From JAEUPI01 sp963814435 (GTDB taxonomy: Bacteria; Pseudomonadota; Gammaproteobacteria; Burkholderiales; Burkholderiaceae_C), in contig CAWFCV010000008.1 of NCBI GenBank assembly GCA_963814435.1, forward strand, positions 1-64,000: a DNA stretch of 64,000 nt, written 5' to 3'. This document shows, piece by piece, positions 1-7,431 of this stretch (position 1 is the stretch's first letter; each line of letters starts with the position of its first letter). Below the pieces are notes generated by a model. The model saw nothing but the letters and a program-made list of their open reading frames with translations. It did no database searches and was not told the origin of the DNA. Both the position numbers and the translations under genes were made by a program.

Positions 1-192
1 TGCTATGCGACCCACCTGCTGGAGGCCGGCGTCGATCTGTACAGCCTGCAGCAGTGGCTTGGCCACAACCACGTCAGCACCACCACGCGCTACCTGCACC
101 TGGCGCGGCCGGACCTGCCTGAGGGGGCCCGGCGCGAGCCGCTGGCGCTGCTGGCGGCGCTGCCGGCCACGCCCACGACAGCGATGCACTGA
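1..192 (+). CDS. Tyrosine recombinase, C-terminal fragment (IS91-associated)
   Basis: Only the last 63 residues are in the window; the reading frame is open at base 1. It carries the end of the catalytic domain: ATHLLEAGVD, then LGHNHVSTTTRYLHL with the tyrosine that forms the covalent DNA intermediate. Matching tails occur in the recombinases at 17.2 and 20.9 kb, so this is the enzyme that travels with IS91-like elements and not the integron integrase. It stops eight bases before the transposase start. Confidence 0.8.
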   Translation, partial: CYATHLLEAGVDLYSLQQWLGHNHVSTTTRYLHLARPDLPEGARREPLALLAALPATPTTAMH

Positions 193-199
193 AGCGCCC

Positions 200-1384
200 G
201 TGCCGACCACGCTGGCCGAGGTGCTGCGGCACTTCGGGCCCGGGTACCTGCGCACTCACGCATTGAGTACGCCACAAGCGCGCGCCTGGCGCGCCATCGT
301 TGCGTGCCGCACCGCGGCACTCGGCGGTGAGCGCCTGCGCTGCGAGCGTTGCGGCGCCGAACAATGGCGCTGGCACTCCTGCCGCAACCGGCATTGCCCG
401 CAGTGCCAGAGCCGCGATCGCGATGCCTGGCGCGCGGCTCGCCTGGCCGAGCTGCTCAACGTGCCGTACTGCCACCTGGTCTTCACGCTGCCGCATGAGC
501 TCAACGCGCTGGCCACGGTGCACGCGCGCTGGGTCTACGAGACGCTGATGCAGTGCACGGCGGCCACGCTGGCCGAGTTCGCCGCCAACCCACGCTGGCT
601 GGGCGGCATCGGCGCCTTCACGCTGGTGCTGCATACGTGGACGCAGGACCTGCGACGCCACTTGCACGTGCATGCGTTGATGGCCTGCGGAGCGCTCGCC
701 GGTGACCAAGACCGCTGGATCGAACCTCAGCGCGCCCGCAACTTCCTGTTCCCGGTGCAGGCGCTGTCGAGGGTGTTCAGGGGCAAGTTCATACAGGCGC
801 TGGCGCAAGCCGGCGACAGCGCTGCGCTGCCGCGCGATCCGGCCGACACGGCCACGGCGCGCGCTCGGCGGCTGCAGGCGCTGCGCCGCCACGACTGGGT
901 GGTCTATGCCAAGACGCCGCCGGCCGGGCCGGCCGCGGTGCTGGACTACCTGGCGTGCTACACGCACCGCACGGCCATCGGTAACGAACGCCTGCTGGCC
1001 ATCGCCGGCCACCAGGTGCTGCTGCGCGTGCGCGCCAACGACACCGGCGGCAAGCGCACCGTCGCGATGGACGGCCAGCAGTTCGTCGGCCGGCTGTTGC
1101 AGCATGTGCTGCCACCGGGCTTCAAGCGCATCCGCCACTACGGGCTGCTGGCCCCGGCGGCCAAGACGCAGCGGCTGGCGCTGGCGCGGCAACTGCTGGC
1201 GATGCCGGCAGCCAACCCGCAGGCACGCGAGGACGTGCAGGCCTTCATGCGCCGCGTGGCGGCCATCGACGTCCAGTGTTGCCCGTATTGCAGGCTCGGG
1301 CACTGGCGCGTCGTCGAGCACCGCGGCGCCGACCGCGCGGCCATTGCGGCGCCCACGCTCGCCGCGTGCCGAGGACCGCCGTGA
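200..1384 (+). CDS. IS91-family transposase
   Basis: This is a rolling-circle (HUH, Y2) transposase that nicks single-stranded DNA. A cysteine-rich zinc-binding N-terminus (CERCG, then SCRNRHCPQCQ, about residues 50-75) is followed by the HUH motif HLHVH (about residue 155) and the paired tyrosines in YLACYTHR (about 250). I chose the GTG at 200 because it follows the recombinase stop and leaves the conserved LAEVLRHFGPGYL start intact. Length, about 394 residues, is normal for the family. The frame is intact. Confidence 0.9.
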   Translation: MPTTLAEVLRHFGPGYLRTHALSTPQARAWRAIVACRTAALGGERLRCERCGAEQWRWHSCRNRHCPQCQSRDRDAWRAARLAELLNVPYCHLVFTLPHELNALATVHARWVYETLMQCTAATLAEFAANPRWLGGIGAFTLVLHTWTQDLRRHLHVHALMACGALAGDQDRWIEPQRARNFLFPVQALSRVFRGKFIQALAQAGDSAALPRDPADTATARARRLQALRRHDWVVYAKTPPAGPAAVLDYLACYTHRTAIGNERLLAIAGHQVLLRVRANDTGGKRTVAMDGQQFVGRLLQHVLPPGFKRIRHYGLLAPAAKTQRLALARQLLAMPAANPQAREDVQAFMRRVAAIDVQCCPYCRLGHWRVVEHRGADRAAIAAPTLAACRGPP

Positions 1385-1642
1385 ATCGCGCACCGCACCC
1401 CACGCCACTTGAAGGGCCTGTGCGCCATCACGGGCCACAGCGTTCGTGCGCGAGCCTCAGCACATCGACATGCCGCGCGGCCCAGCGCCGCGCTCACATC
1501 GCACGGGCGCCACCTTCGTCACCGCTTCGTGACCTCGGCCTCAGTGTGCGGCCACACGCGTCATGCGTGGGCATTGCCCACACCGCCCGCTGATACTTAC
1601 ACTGCCCATTGCCCCGCCAGCTCGGCGGTTCAGTCCAACGAG

Positions 1643-1790
1643 GTTTATCTGACGCCATGCGCCGCCGTGCCTTCGATCAGCTTCGCCTCGGCGTCCGATA
1701 AACGCTATTCGTTAGGCTTATCTGACGCCATGCGCCGCCGTGCCTTCGATCAGCTTCGCCTCGGCGTCCGATAAACGCTATTCGTCAGAT
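1643..1790 (+). repeat. Two tandem 73-bp units, each an imperfect palindrome
   Basis: The sequence starting TTATCTGACGCCATGCG at 1645 recurs at 1718 and is almost unchanged. Within a unit, GTTTATCTGACGCC (1643) pairs with GGCGTCCGATAAAC (1690), giving a long hairpin. Each unit ends in an attC-like core: GTTAGGC at 1711 and the degenerate GTCAGAT at 1784, after which the first cassette begins. A related palindrome abuts IS91-like element 2 (15687-15747). The unit may be the hairpin end of the IS91 element, a recombinase site, or a divergent attC; the sequence does not decide. Confidence 0.6.
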
Positions 1791-1800
1791 TGCTCCTCGC

Positions 1801-2121
1801 ATGTCTTCAGCGAAGTGGACAGACTCGGAGAAGCGTAGCGCGCGTCGCGTGTTCGAGGGCGCGTTACAGCGGGAGCTTGCAGAAGTCATGGCTGAATTCA
1901 AGCAACGGGCTATCACTGCGAAAGAGCCCGAAGACATGTGGTCCGTCGAGCAGTACCTGACGACCGCGCGTAAACAGATCGACTCCAAGTACGACTACCG
2001 CTACTCGCAGCTCGATGTCGTCTTCGGTCGGTTGCTTCGCGAAGGGCGCATCGGGGAGAGCGACTTGCAGGGCCTGTCCGAAGACAAGCTCGCCTACATT
2101 CGGCGCGTCGCCTCTCTTTGA
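1801..2121 (+). CDS. Cassette protein of unknown function (copy 1)
   Basis: This is a 106-residue soluble, charged protein that I do not recognise. It is alpha-helical in appearance, with conserved-looking stretches WSVEQYL and IDSKYDYRYSQLDVVF and a C-terminus ending in LAYIRRVASL. It starts 12 bases after the cassette boundary and is followed by its own attC. A second copy, differing by one residue (Ser13 here, Ile there), lies at 8710-9030. No toxin or enzyme motif is visible. Confidence 0.75.
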   Translation: MSSAKWTDSEKRSARRVFEGALQRELAEVMAEFKQRAITAKEPEDMWSVEQYLTTARKQIDSKYDYRYSQLDVVFGRLLREGRIGESDLQGLSEDKLAYIRRVASL

Positions 2122-2161
2122 GCATGTCCCAAGGGCTTGCAATGCACCTCGCCAATCCGCA

Positions 2162-2233
2162 ATCTAACCCTTCGCTCCACCTGACGTGCGCCGGCCTGCG
2201 GCCGTCACACGCAGGTGAGCTCAAACGTTAGCC
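2162..2233 (+). repeat. attC site
   Basis: R'' is ATCTAAC and R' is GTTAGCC, with inner arms CACCTGACG and CGCAGGTGAG that pair in the folded strand. It closes the first cassette. Confidence 0.9.
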
Positions 2234-2238
2234 CGCAC

Positions 2239-2670
2239 ATGACGACTGCCGCGTCGGTCAATTTGCAGGACCTCCTCACTGCCTTCGAGTGGGTGAGCGG
2301 TAGCGGCACGTTCGACAATGCTGCCTATGTTTCGCGGGTCACCGGCGCCGTTCACCTATCCTCCAGCGGCGGCGAGCTCGACGAAGAACTCCCTGCCGAT
2401 ATTGACGATGAGCGCCTTTACCTTGTCGTGCCGAGCCGAAGTGATCTCGACCTTGGCCGCCATCTGGTACTTCGATTCGTCGACGCAAACATGCCCGACG
2501 CCCACGGTCAGGTTCGCGCGATCTTCAGCAAACCGGGCGCCTACTCTCGGTACAAGGACTTGCTGGAACGTCACGGCCAACTCGACGCTTGGTATCAGTT
2601 CGAGGAACGGTCGGTCGAACAGGCGCTACGCGATTGGTGTGCTGAGAATGACTTGCTTGTCACGAAGTAG
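2239..2670 (+). CDS. UPF0158 family protein
   Basis: The 143-residue product matches the UPF0158 pattern: an N-terminal LLTAFEWVSGSG...AYVSRVTG block, an acidic DEELPADIDDERLYLVVP segment, DLGRHLVLRFV, then YSRYKDLLERHGQLDAWYQFEE and an acidic helix ending in RDWCAEN. The family has no established activity and is probably cytosolic. The ATG at 2239 lies 12 bases into the cassette; reading further upstream would run into the attC. It is a stand-alone cassette with its own attC at 2689. Confidence 0.85.
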   Translation: MTTAASVNLQDLLTAFEWVSGSGTFDNAAYVSRVTGAVHLSSSGGELDEELPADIDDERLYLVVPSRSDLDLGRHLVLRFVDANMPDAHGQVRAIFSKPGAYSRYKDLLERHGQLDAWYQFEERSVEQALRDWCAENDLLVTK

Positions 2671-2688
2671 CTTCTTTGCCGCGGTGCG

Positions 2689-2760
2689 GGCTAACCCTTC
2701 GCTCCAGCCGACGTGCTACGGCCTGCGGCCTCCGCACGCGGCTGAGCTCAAACGTTAGAC
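2689..2760 (+). repeat. attC site
   Basis: R'' is GGCTAAC and R' is GTTAGAC. It belongs to the second arm type in this array, CAGCCGACG paired with CGCGGCTGAG. Confidence 0.88.
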
Positions 2761-2764
2761 CGCA

Positions 2765-3232
2765 GTGAACCCCTTGCTTCGCGCCACCTTGCTCGTCACC
2801 TCGGCGATCGCGATCTTCCTTTGCTACGCGTCCGTTCTCTCATGGCCTACGCCGGATGGCCTGTCTGTTGCCGGGATCGCTCGCCGCATCGCCGCATTCC
2901 CCATGTTTGAGGCTGTGGCCCTTGCCAGTCTTCTGTCCTTCCTGCTTCCGTCATGGTTCGTTGGGGTAAGCGTACTCATGGCGAAGTCCAACGAAGTCGT
3001 TTTGTCTGAGGTCTGCGGTGAGCACCCCGGTCTATCCGTGGCACTCGTAGGCCTGTTCATTCCTATCATCGTGTACTTGGCATTTCCACCGAACGCGTCG
3101 CTCCTCGCAAAGCTATTCATCGAATCGGCATACATCCCGTATGCTTTGCTTGCTGTCGCGCATGGTGCCATCAACGCCTTCCACATCACGTCCGCATACC
3201 CTCCACGCAATGCCAAGCACGCTGCGGTCTAA
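2765..3232 (+). CDS. Cassette membrane protein, unknown function
   Basis: A 155-residue hydrophobic protein with about four predicted membrane helices: residues 7-25, 48-72, 90-108 and 120-140. I do not recognise the family. The start is a GTG at 2765, four bases after the attC R' box. The stop codon TAA is supplied by the R'' box of the next attC (GTCTAAC), so coding sequence and recombination site overlap. Confidence 0.7.
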   Translation: MNPLLRATLLVTSAIAIFLCYASVLSWPTPDGLSVAGIARRIAAFPMFEAVALASLLSFLLPSWFVGVSVLMAKSNEVVLSEVCGEHPGLSVALVGLFIPIIVYLAFPPNASLLAKLFIESAYIPYALLAVAHGAINAFHITSAYPPRNAKHAAV

Positions 3233-3304
3233 CCCTTCGCTCCACCTGACGTTCGCCAGCCGGCTACGCCGCCTGTCGCCCGCAGGTGAGCTCAAACGTT
3301 AGCC
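3227..3304 (+). repeat. attC site
   Basis: R'' is GTCTAAC, which also provides the upstream gene's stop, and R' is GTTAGCC. Arms are CACCTGACG and CGCAGGTGAG. Confidence 0.9.
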
Positions 3305-3307
3305 AGC

Positions 3308-3703
3308 ATGTCGCCGCAGCAGTTGTTCGAACGCATCGTGCAGGTTGCGCCGTCATTCGCGTCGGTTGAGGCCGAACACCTTCGCGACAACGGCGCCTTG
3401 TTGCCACACGTGCTTATGGGCGACCTCCTGCGCTTTGTGGGTGAGCACATCGGACGGGCGCAACACCAACCCCAGCCCGAGGTGCTCGCAGTGTTGGAGC
3501 TTCTGGAAGCTGAGGTGGCAGGGGGCAACGCTGAAGCCCAAAACCTCATTGCCGTTTCGTTTCTCGAGCACCTTGAAGCAGAGCCGTTCTTTCACGGACT
3601 CTACGCGCTGTTCGGCCCGAGGCTGCGCGCCGCGCACGCGGCGTTTGCCTGGCAACGGTCGCCATCGCAGAATGCTGGCTCTCAAGAAACTCCTTCCAAG
3701 TGA
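3308..3703 (+). CDS. Cassette protein of unknown function, end altered by IS-A
   Basis: A 131-residue acidic, helical protein with no family I can name. The natural product would end ...SQNAG, with the stop TAA in the attC box GGCTAAC. IS-A is inserted exactly at that CT, so the frame now runs seven codons into the element end (SQETPSK) before a TGA at 3701. The gene is therefore probably still functional with a short foreign tail. Its own attC now lies on the far side of the IS elements, at 5960. Confidence 0.65.
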   Translation: MSPQQLFERIVQVAPSFASVEAEHLRDNGALLPHVLMGDLLRFVGEHIGRAQHQPQPEVLAVLELLEAEVAGGNAEAQNLIAVSFLEHLEAEPFFHGLYALFGPRLRAAHAAFAWQRSPSQNAGSQETPSK

Positions 3704-4498
3704 CTGATTTGGAATGATGTTTTCAGGCGGGTTGTGCGATGGGGACCATTTGCATGCCAAGTTTGGCGGCGCGCTGGGACAATGCCCGCAGCACCCGCTC
3801 GCGATAGCGCTCTTCGTAGTAGTCCTGACCTTGATCGGTGTATTCCTCGCCCTTGGTGAGCATCGTGTAGATCAGCCGAGCGAGCTTGTGTGCGGCGGCG
3901 GTGATGGCCTTGGGCTTGTCCATGCGTGAGCACATTCTGCGGAAGTACGCGCCCAGGGCGGACTTGCTGCTGCGCAGCGCCGCGGCGGCCAGCCGCAGGG
4001 CCTGTGCGGCGCGGTTGACGACGCGCTTGGTCTTGCCGCTCATGACCTTGCCGCCGGTGATCTTGGTGCCCGGACACAGGCCCAGCCACGACGTGAAGTG
4101 CTTGATGGTAGGGAAGCGCGACATGTCGGTGCCGACCTCGGAGACGACAGCCAGCGCGGTGGTGACGTCCACGCCGTCGATGCGCGTGAGGTCCACGCCG
4201 CACATCCTGAACAGCTGCGTGCGCAGATCGAACTTGGGCGCATTGCGCGCGCGGCCGCGCTTCTTGCCCTTGGCGGGTTCACCGTCGTGAACTTGCAGGC
4301 GCTGCAACTGCAGCTCGATCTCGGCGTCGCACTCGGCCAGCTGCGTGCCCACGAAGTCGAACGCGCCCAGCGCCTGCTTGAGCGCGAACAGGTGCTCAGC
4401 CCGCCAGTTGCCCTGCAGGCTCTTGGCGATCTCCTCGACGCTGGCGCGAACGCGCACGTTCTTCATCGCGCCCAGCACCTGACCGTCGCGCTCGCCGG
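3681..4498 (-). mobile_element. IS-A copy a (IS110 family), truncated
   Basis: It begins with CTCAAGAAACTCC directly after the target dinucleotide CT and is nearly identical to the complete copy at 13900-15571. Identity stops abruptly after 4498, so the transposase N-terminus and the non-coding end with the bridge-RNA region are missing. It cannot move by itself. Confidence 0.85.
3723..4498 (-). pseudogene. IS110-family transposase (IS-A), C-terminal part
   Basis: About 258 C-terminal residues of the 459-residue IS-A transposase remain, including the Tnp20 domain with LFRMCGVDLTRIDGVDVTTALAV and the SWLGLCPGTKITGGK block containing the family's catalytic serine region. The DEDD RuvC-like N-terminal domain is lost at the 4498 breakpoint. 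The protein is otherwise very close to the intact copy at 13942-15321. Confidence 0.85.
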
Positions 4499-4638
4499 AC
4501 CACGGCTCCCTCGTCGAGGCTCCTGGCACCGAGCCGGTCCCGCAATCGTGGCTCGAGACCGTATTGCTACGCCGCCAAGAATCAGGTTGGCGCTTGGCCT
4601 TTCTTCACTCTACCCGCACAAAGGCGGCATAAAGTGCG
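4499..4638. other. 140 bp of unassigned sequence between IS-A and IS-B
   Basis: No gene and no match to other parts of the window was recognised. It lies between the broken end of IS-A copy a and the left end of IS-B copy 1, ending AAAGTGCGGCCT at the IS-B junction. It may be cassette DNA or a relic of whatever truncated IS-A. Confidence 0.5.
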
Positions 4639-4705
4639 GCCTTGTATCTTCCAAAAGAAGGACCATGAGTTCCCTAGGGAGGGTTCCTTGATCGTCGTAG
4701 TGGAA

Positions 4706-4964
4706 GGCTGTGGGCAAGTGGGCAGAGGCCCGCGCGGTGGGCAACGCGCAGCGTTGTCCACGGCCAGCGGGCCGGTTCGAGCGCCAGCTCGAACTGTTCA
4801 CTTGTCCACAGCCCCGCGGCGCGATCGTTTTCGCGGTCGGTGCGCCAAACCCGATAGGCCTCGGAGCATGCAGCTCGTGGGTTAGCTCTTGGTCAACGCA
4901 CCGGCCCGTCTTCATCCAACCGTGTAGCCCGAACAGTTGTCAATCATGAACATGCATCTGCAAG
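4706..4964 (+). ncRNA. Candidate bridge RNA of IS-B copy 1
   Basis: Two structured parts are visible. First, GGCTGTGGGCAAGTG (4706) pairs with CACTTGTCCACAGCC (4799), enclosing smaller hairpins such as GTTCGAGC/GCTCGAAC. Second, CGGTGCG (4838) pairs with CGCACCG (4897), enclosing TAGGCCT (4855-4861), a hairpin GAGC-atgca-GCTC, and GGGTTAGC (4879-4886). TAGGCCT matches the left target strand (GGCCT) and GGGTTAG is the exact complement of the right target CTAACCC, the arrangement known for IS110 target-binding loops. ACAGTTG at 4933 equals the right IS end and could be a donor guide; the partner guide, GCAAG near 4960, is less convincing and overlaps the transposase start. Confidence 0.7.
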
Positions 4965-5946
4965 GTGGGGTAGCGAATCGCGATCAGCGGCCCAACGCCG
5001 GTGTGGACGTGTGCAAGCAGCATCTCGATGTCTGCCTGAGCACGACCGATCAGCGCGTGGCCAATGAGGCGAGTGGATGGGGCGAGCTGATCGCGATATT
5101 CAAAGACGTCAACGTCGACGTGGTGGTGCTCGAAGCCACCGGCGGCTACGAGCGCGGCCTGGTGTGCGCGCTGCAGGACGCGGGCATCACGGTGGCGCGG
5201 GTCAACCCGCGCCAGGCGCGCGACTTTGCCAAGTCCATGGGCGTGCTGGCCAAGACCGACCAGGTCGATGCCCGCACGCTGCGCGACTTTGCCGACGTGC
5301 TGGCCCGCCACAAGGATCGGGCCAAGTACATCACCGCGATGCCCGACGAGCGCCGGCAGCAACTGGCCGAGCTGATGACGCGCCGGCGTCAACTGGTGGA
5401 CATGCGCGTGGCCGAGAACAACCACCTCGAGCACGCCGGCAAGCGCAGCTGTGCGCAGCATCACCAGTGTGCTCAAGACGCTGGACAAGCAGCTCGCGGC
5501 CATCGACCGGGAGATCGACGAGCACATCGACCGGCACTTCAAGGACCAGCGCGAAGCTGCTCGACAGCGTCAAGGGGGTCGGGCCGGTGACGATCCTGAC
5601 GCTGACCGCGGCGCTGCCCGAGCTGGGCCGCCTCGGGCGGCGACAGATCTCCAAGCTCGTGGGTGTGGCACCCCTGGCCGACGACTCGGGCCCGCGCAAG
5701 GGCAAGCGGCGCATCTGGGGCGGGCGCGCCGATGTGCGCGCAGTGGTGTACATGGCTGCCGTCGTGGCGATCAAGCACAACCCGGTGATCAGAGATTTCC
5801 ACAACCGCTTGATCGCTGCGGGCAAGCCCAAGAAGGTGGCCATCGTCGCCTGCATGCGCAAGCTGCTGACGATTCTCAACGCGATGCTTCGAGATCAAAA
5901 ACTATGGGACGCAACCAAGCACTTGCAACGCGCACAAACAGCTTGA
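4946..5946 (+). pseudogene. IS110-family transposase (IS-B), frameshifted
   Basis: The product begins MNMHLQGG, then AGVDVCKQHLDVCL with the first acidic residue of the DEDD RuvC-like domain, VVLEATGGYERG with the second, and KTDQVDARTLRDFAD with the last two. The Tnp20 domain follows (LLDSVKGVGPVTILTL, KLVGVAPLADDSG). One extra base near 5450 and another near 5551, compared with the copy at 10387, break the frame and leave three pieces. It ends RAQTA at a TGA. It is either inactive or a sequencing artefact. Confidence 0.85.
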
Positions 5947-5959
5947 CTTCGAAGACAGT

Positions 5960-6037
5960 TGCTAACCCTTCGCTGCAGCCGACCTGCTACGGCTGGCTTC
6001 GCCAGCCTACGCAGGCGGCTGAGCTCAAACGTTGGGC
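5960..6037 (+). repeat. attC site (left half of R'' interrupted by IS-B)
   Basis: The site resumes at CTAACCCTTCGCTGCAGCCGACC immediately after IS-B and ends in R' GTTGGGC at 6031. It was the attC of the cassette at 3308 before the insertions. Confidence 0.85.
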
Positions 6038-6040
6038 GTC

Positions 6041-6535
6041 ATGAGTCAGGCGATCGTTCCCTTGCAGGATGAGCACTTCGAGGGACTGCGCGCTGCCCTC
6101 GATACCGTTGCGCGCGAGGAGCGCTTTCTTGCGTTCCAAGCCGCGCCTTCCCAGGAAGAGGCGTTCGCCTTCTACCGCAACATCATTCAGCAAGGACATC
6201 CGCACTTTGTTGCGATCGTCGATGGTGCCGTCGCTTGTTGGTGCGATGTACTCCCTACGCACGGGGAGTCGCGCGCCCACGTCGGCGTCCTAGGCGTTGC
6301 ATTGGTTCCGCCCGCACGGCACCGCGGCCTTGGCGCAGCGCTCATGCGCGCGGCAATCTCTGCTGCTTGGCAGAAGGGCCTCACTCGAATCGACCTCACG
6401 GTGCGGGTCGACAATGCCAACGCCAAGGCGCTCCACGAGCGAATGGGGTTCACCGTCGAGGGCCGCAATCGCCAAGCCTTTCGGGTTGATGGCGCGTATT
6501 ACGACAGCTACTCGATGGGCCTTTTACGCCAATGA
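6041..6535 (+). CDS. GNAT-family N-acetyltransferase
   Basis: A 164-residue enzyme of the acetyl-CoA-dependent GNAT fold. The acetyl-CoA-binding motif A is clear: GVALVPPARHRGLGAALMRAAI (about residues 85-106), followed by LTVRVDNANAKALHERMGF (motif B) and a C-terminal strand. The substrate cannot be told. The ATG at 6041 is three bases after the attC R' box, so translation may depend on the upstream transcript. The stop at 6533 lies just before the next attC. Confidence 0.88.
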   Translation: MSQAIVPLQDEHFEGLRAALDTVAREERFLAFQAAPSQEEAFAFYRNIIQQGHPHFVAIVDGAVACWCDVLPTHGESRAHVGVLGVALVPPARHRGLGAALMRAAISAAWQKGLTRIDLTVRVDNANAKALHERMGFTVEGRNRQAFRVDGAYYDSYSMGLLRQ

Positions 6536-6536
6536 C

Positions 6537-6614
6537 GCCCAGCCCTTCGCTCCACCTGACGTTCGCCAGCCGGCTGCGCCGTCTGTCGCCCGCAGGTGAG
6601 CTCAAACGTTAGCC
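6537..6614 (+). repeat. attC site with degenerate R''
   Basis: R'' reads GCCCAGC instead of the usual AAC-ending form; R' GTTAGCC is normal. Arms CACCTGACG and CGCAGGTGAG are intact. Confidence 0.82.
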
Positions 6615-6630
6615 GTCGACTACACCTGTC

Positions 6631-7317
6631 ATGTCACTCGAACAAGAACTCACCGCAGCGTTTGTCGACGGTTATCGCATTGCCGGTCAAGTCACTGGGT
6701 ACTGGGGACGACGGTTCCTTCAAGCAGTTAATCGCAATGGCGGCTTGGCCACGGCGCAAAGAATGCTTAAGCCCCGTACAGCAATGCAGCGCAAAGGTCT
6801 CGACTCCCTGCTTGAGCACGGCCGCCCCGACCTCAGTGTGGGGGCCATTGTTCTTCAACCACAGTTTCGATCGCTCTTCACGGCGGCCGAACTCGAGGTA
6901 GCTGCGGCGCGACTCGGCGAGTATGGTCGCAAAGCTCAGGCGCTTGCGGCTTCTCGCGAGAGGCTCTTTCCGGACGAGTTGGAACCCGGCCACATCTACA
7001 CAGAAGGCGCGCGTCGGCAAGTAAGGGTCAATGCGTACGAGCGAGATGCAAAAGCCCGCAAGGCGTGCATCGCCCATCATGGCGATGCGTGCTCCGTTTG
7101 CGGCTTCATCTTCGGCGCAAGGTATGGCACCCACGGCAAAGGATTCATCCACGTACATCATCTCAAGCCGCTCTCTCTCTCTGATGGAGAGTACGTCCTA
7201 AACCCGATCAGCGACCTTCGACCCGTTTGTCCCAACTGCCACGCTATGCTTCACCGGGGTACTGAGGTTCTCACAATTGAGCGGTTACGTGCGCTACTTA
7301 AACACGGCGACGGCTAA
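6631..7317 (+). CDS. HNH endonuclease (McrA-like)
   Basis: A 228-residue protein whose C-terminal 80 residues form a zinc-stabilised HNH nuclease: CSVCGF, then the HVHHLKPLS core, the asparagine-containing DLRPVCPNCHAMLHR, the usual end of this fold. The N-terminal 130 residues are helical and may bind DNA, but I do not recognise a domain there. Such proteins often cleave modified or foreign DNA, so a defensive role is possible but not shown. The stop TAA is in the attC R'' box. Confidence 0.85.
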   Translation: MSLEQELTAAFVDGYRIAGQVTGYWGRRFLQAVNRNGGLATAQRMLKPRTAMQRKGLDSLLEHGRPDLSVGAIVLQPQFRSLFTAAELEVAAARLGEYGRKAQALAASRERLFPDELEPGHIYTEGARRQVRVNAYERDAKARKACIAHHGDACSVCGFIFGARYGTHGKGFIHVHHLKPLSLSDGEYVLNPISDLRPVCPNCHAMLHRGTEVLTIERLRALLKHGDG

Positions 7318-7383
7318 CCCTTCGCTCCACCTGACGTGTGCCAGCCTGCGGCTGTCACACGCAGGTGAGCTCAAACGTTGGGC
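7312..7383 (+). repeat. attC site
   Basis: R'' GGCTAAC contains the stop of the HNH gene; R' is GTTGGGC. Arms CACCTGACG and CGCAGGTGAG. Confidence 0.9.
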
Positions 7384-7397
7384 CCCTTGTCGCTAGC

Positions 7398-7426
7398 TGG
7401 ACAACCATACGCCCGAGGCGTATAGT
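7398..7426 (+). promoter_or_regulatory. Cassette promoter with operator in the spacer
   Basis: TGGACA (7398) and TATAGT (7421) are separated by 17 bases, close to a sigma-70 consensus. The spacer and -10 box hold a perfect palindrome, ATACGCC-CGA-GGCGTAT (7407-7423). The toxin ATG is at 7432, so the transcript would be almost leaderless. The layout fits autorepression by the antitoxin encoded downstream. Confidence 0.75.
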
Positions 7427-7431
7427 TCGGC

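Larger units (their letters stand above)
1..1641 (+). mobile_element. IS91-like element 1 (left part outside window)
   Basis: The element holds the tail of a tyrosine recombinase followed by a complete IS91-family transposase, the same gene order as the elements at 15.7-18.3 kb and 19.4-21.9 kb. The 3' non-coding part shares CTGATACTTACACTGCCC (from about 1590) and CGGCGGTTCAGTCCA (from 1623) with the second element, which I take as its right end. The left end lies outside the window. It sits at the upstream edge of the cassette array, where attI and intI would be expected. Confidence 0.75.
4639..5960 (+). mobile_element. IS-B copy 1 (IS110 family, 1322 bp)
   Basis: Comparison with the copy at 10080-11401 fixes both ends: the left starts CCTTGTATCTTCC and the right ends GAAGACAGTTG. 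The dinucleotide CT flanks both sides, so the empty site reads ...GGCCT|AACCC, an attC R'' box; attC sequence resumes directly at 5962. The layout is about 300 bp of non-coding left end followed by one transposase gene, as in the IS110 subgroup whose bridge RNA is encoded upstream of the transposase. Confidence 0.88.

Noticed and set aside
1..192. Recombinase tail taken as the integron integrase IntI
   Set aside because: It matches the recombinases that precede the other IS91 transposases, and it lies directly before an IS91 transposase in the same orientation.
1633..1717. A normal attC from GTCCAAC to GTTAGGC
   Set aside because: GTCCAAC is part of the IS91 end (same sequence type at 15748), so the R'' match may be chance; kept only as part of the tandem repeat.
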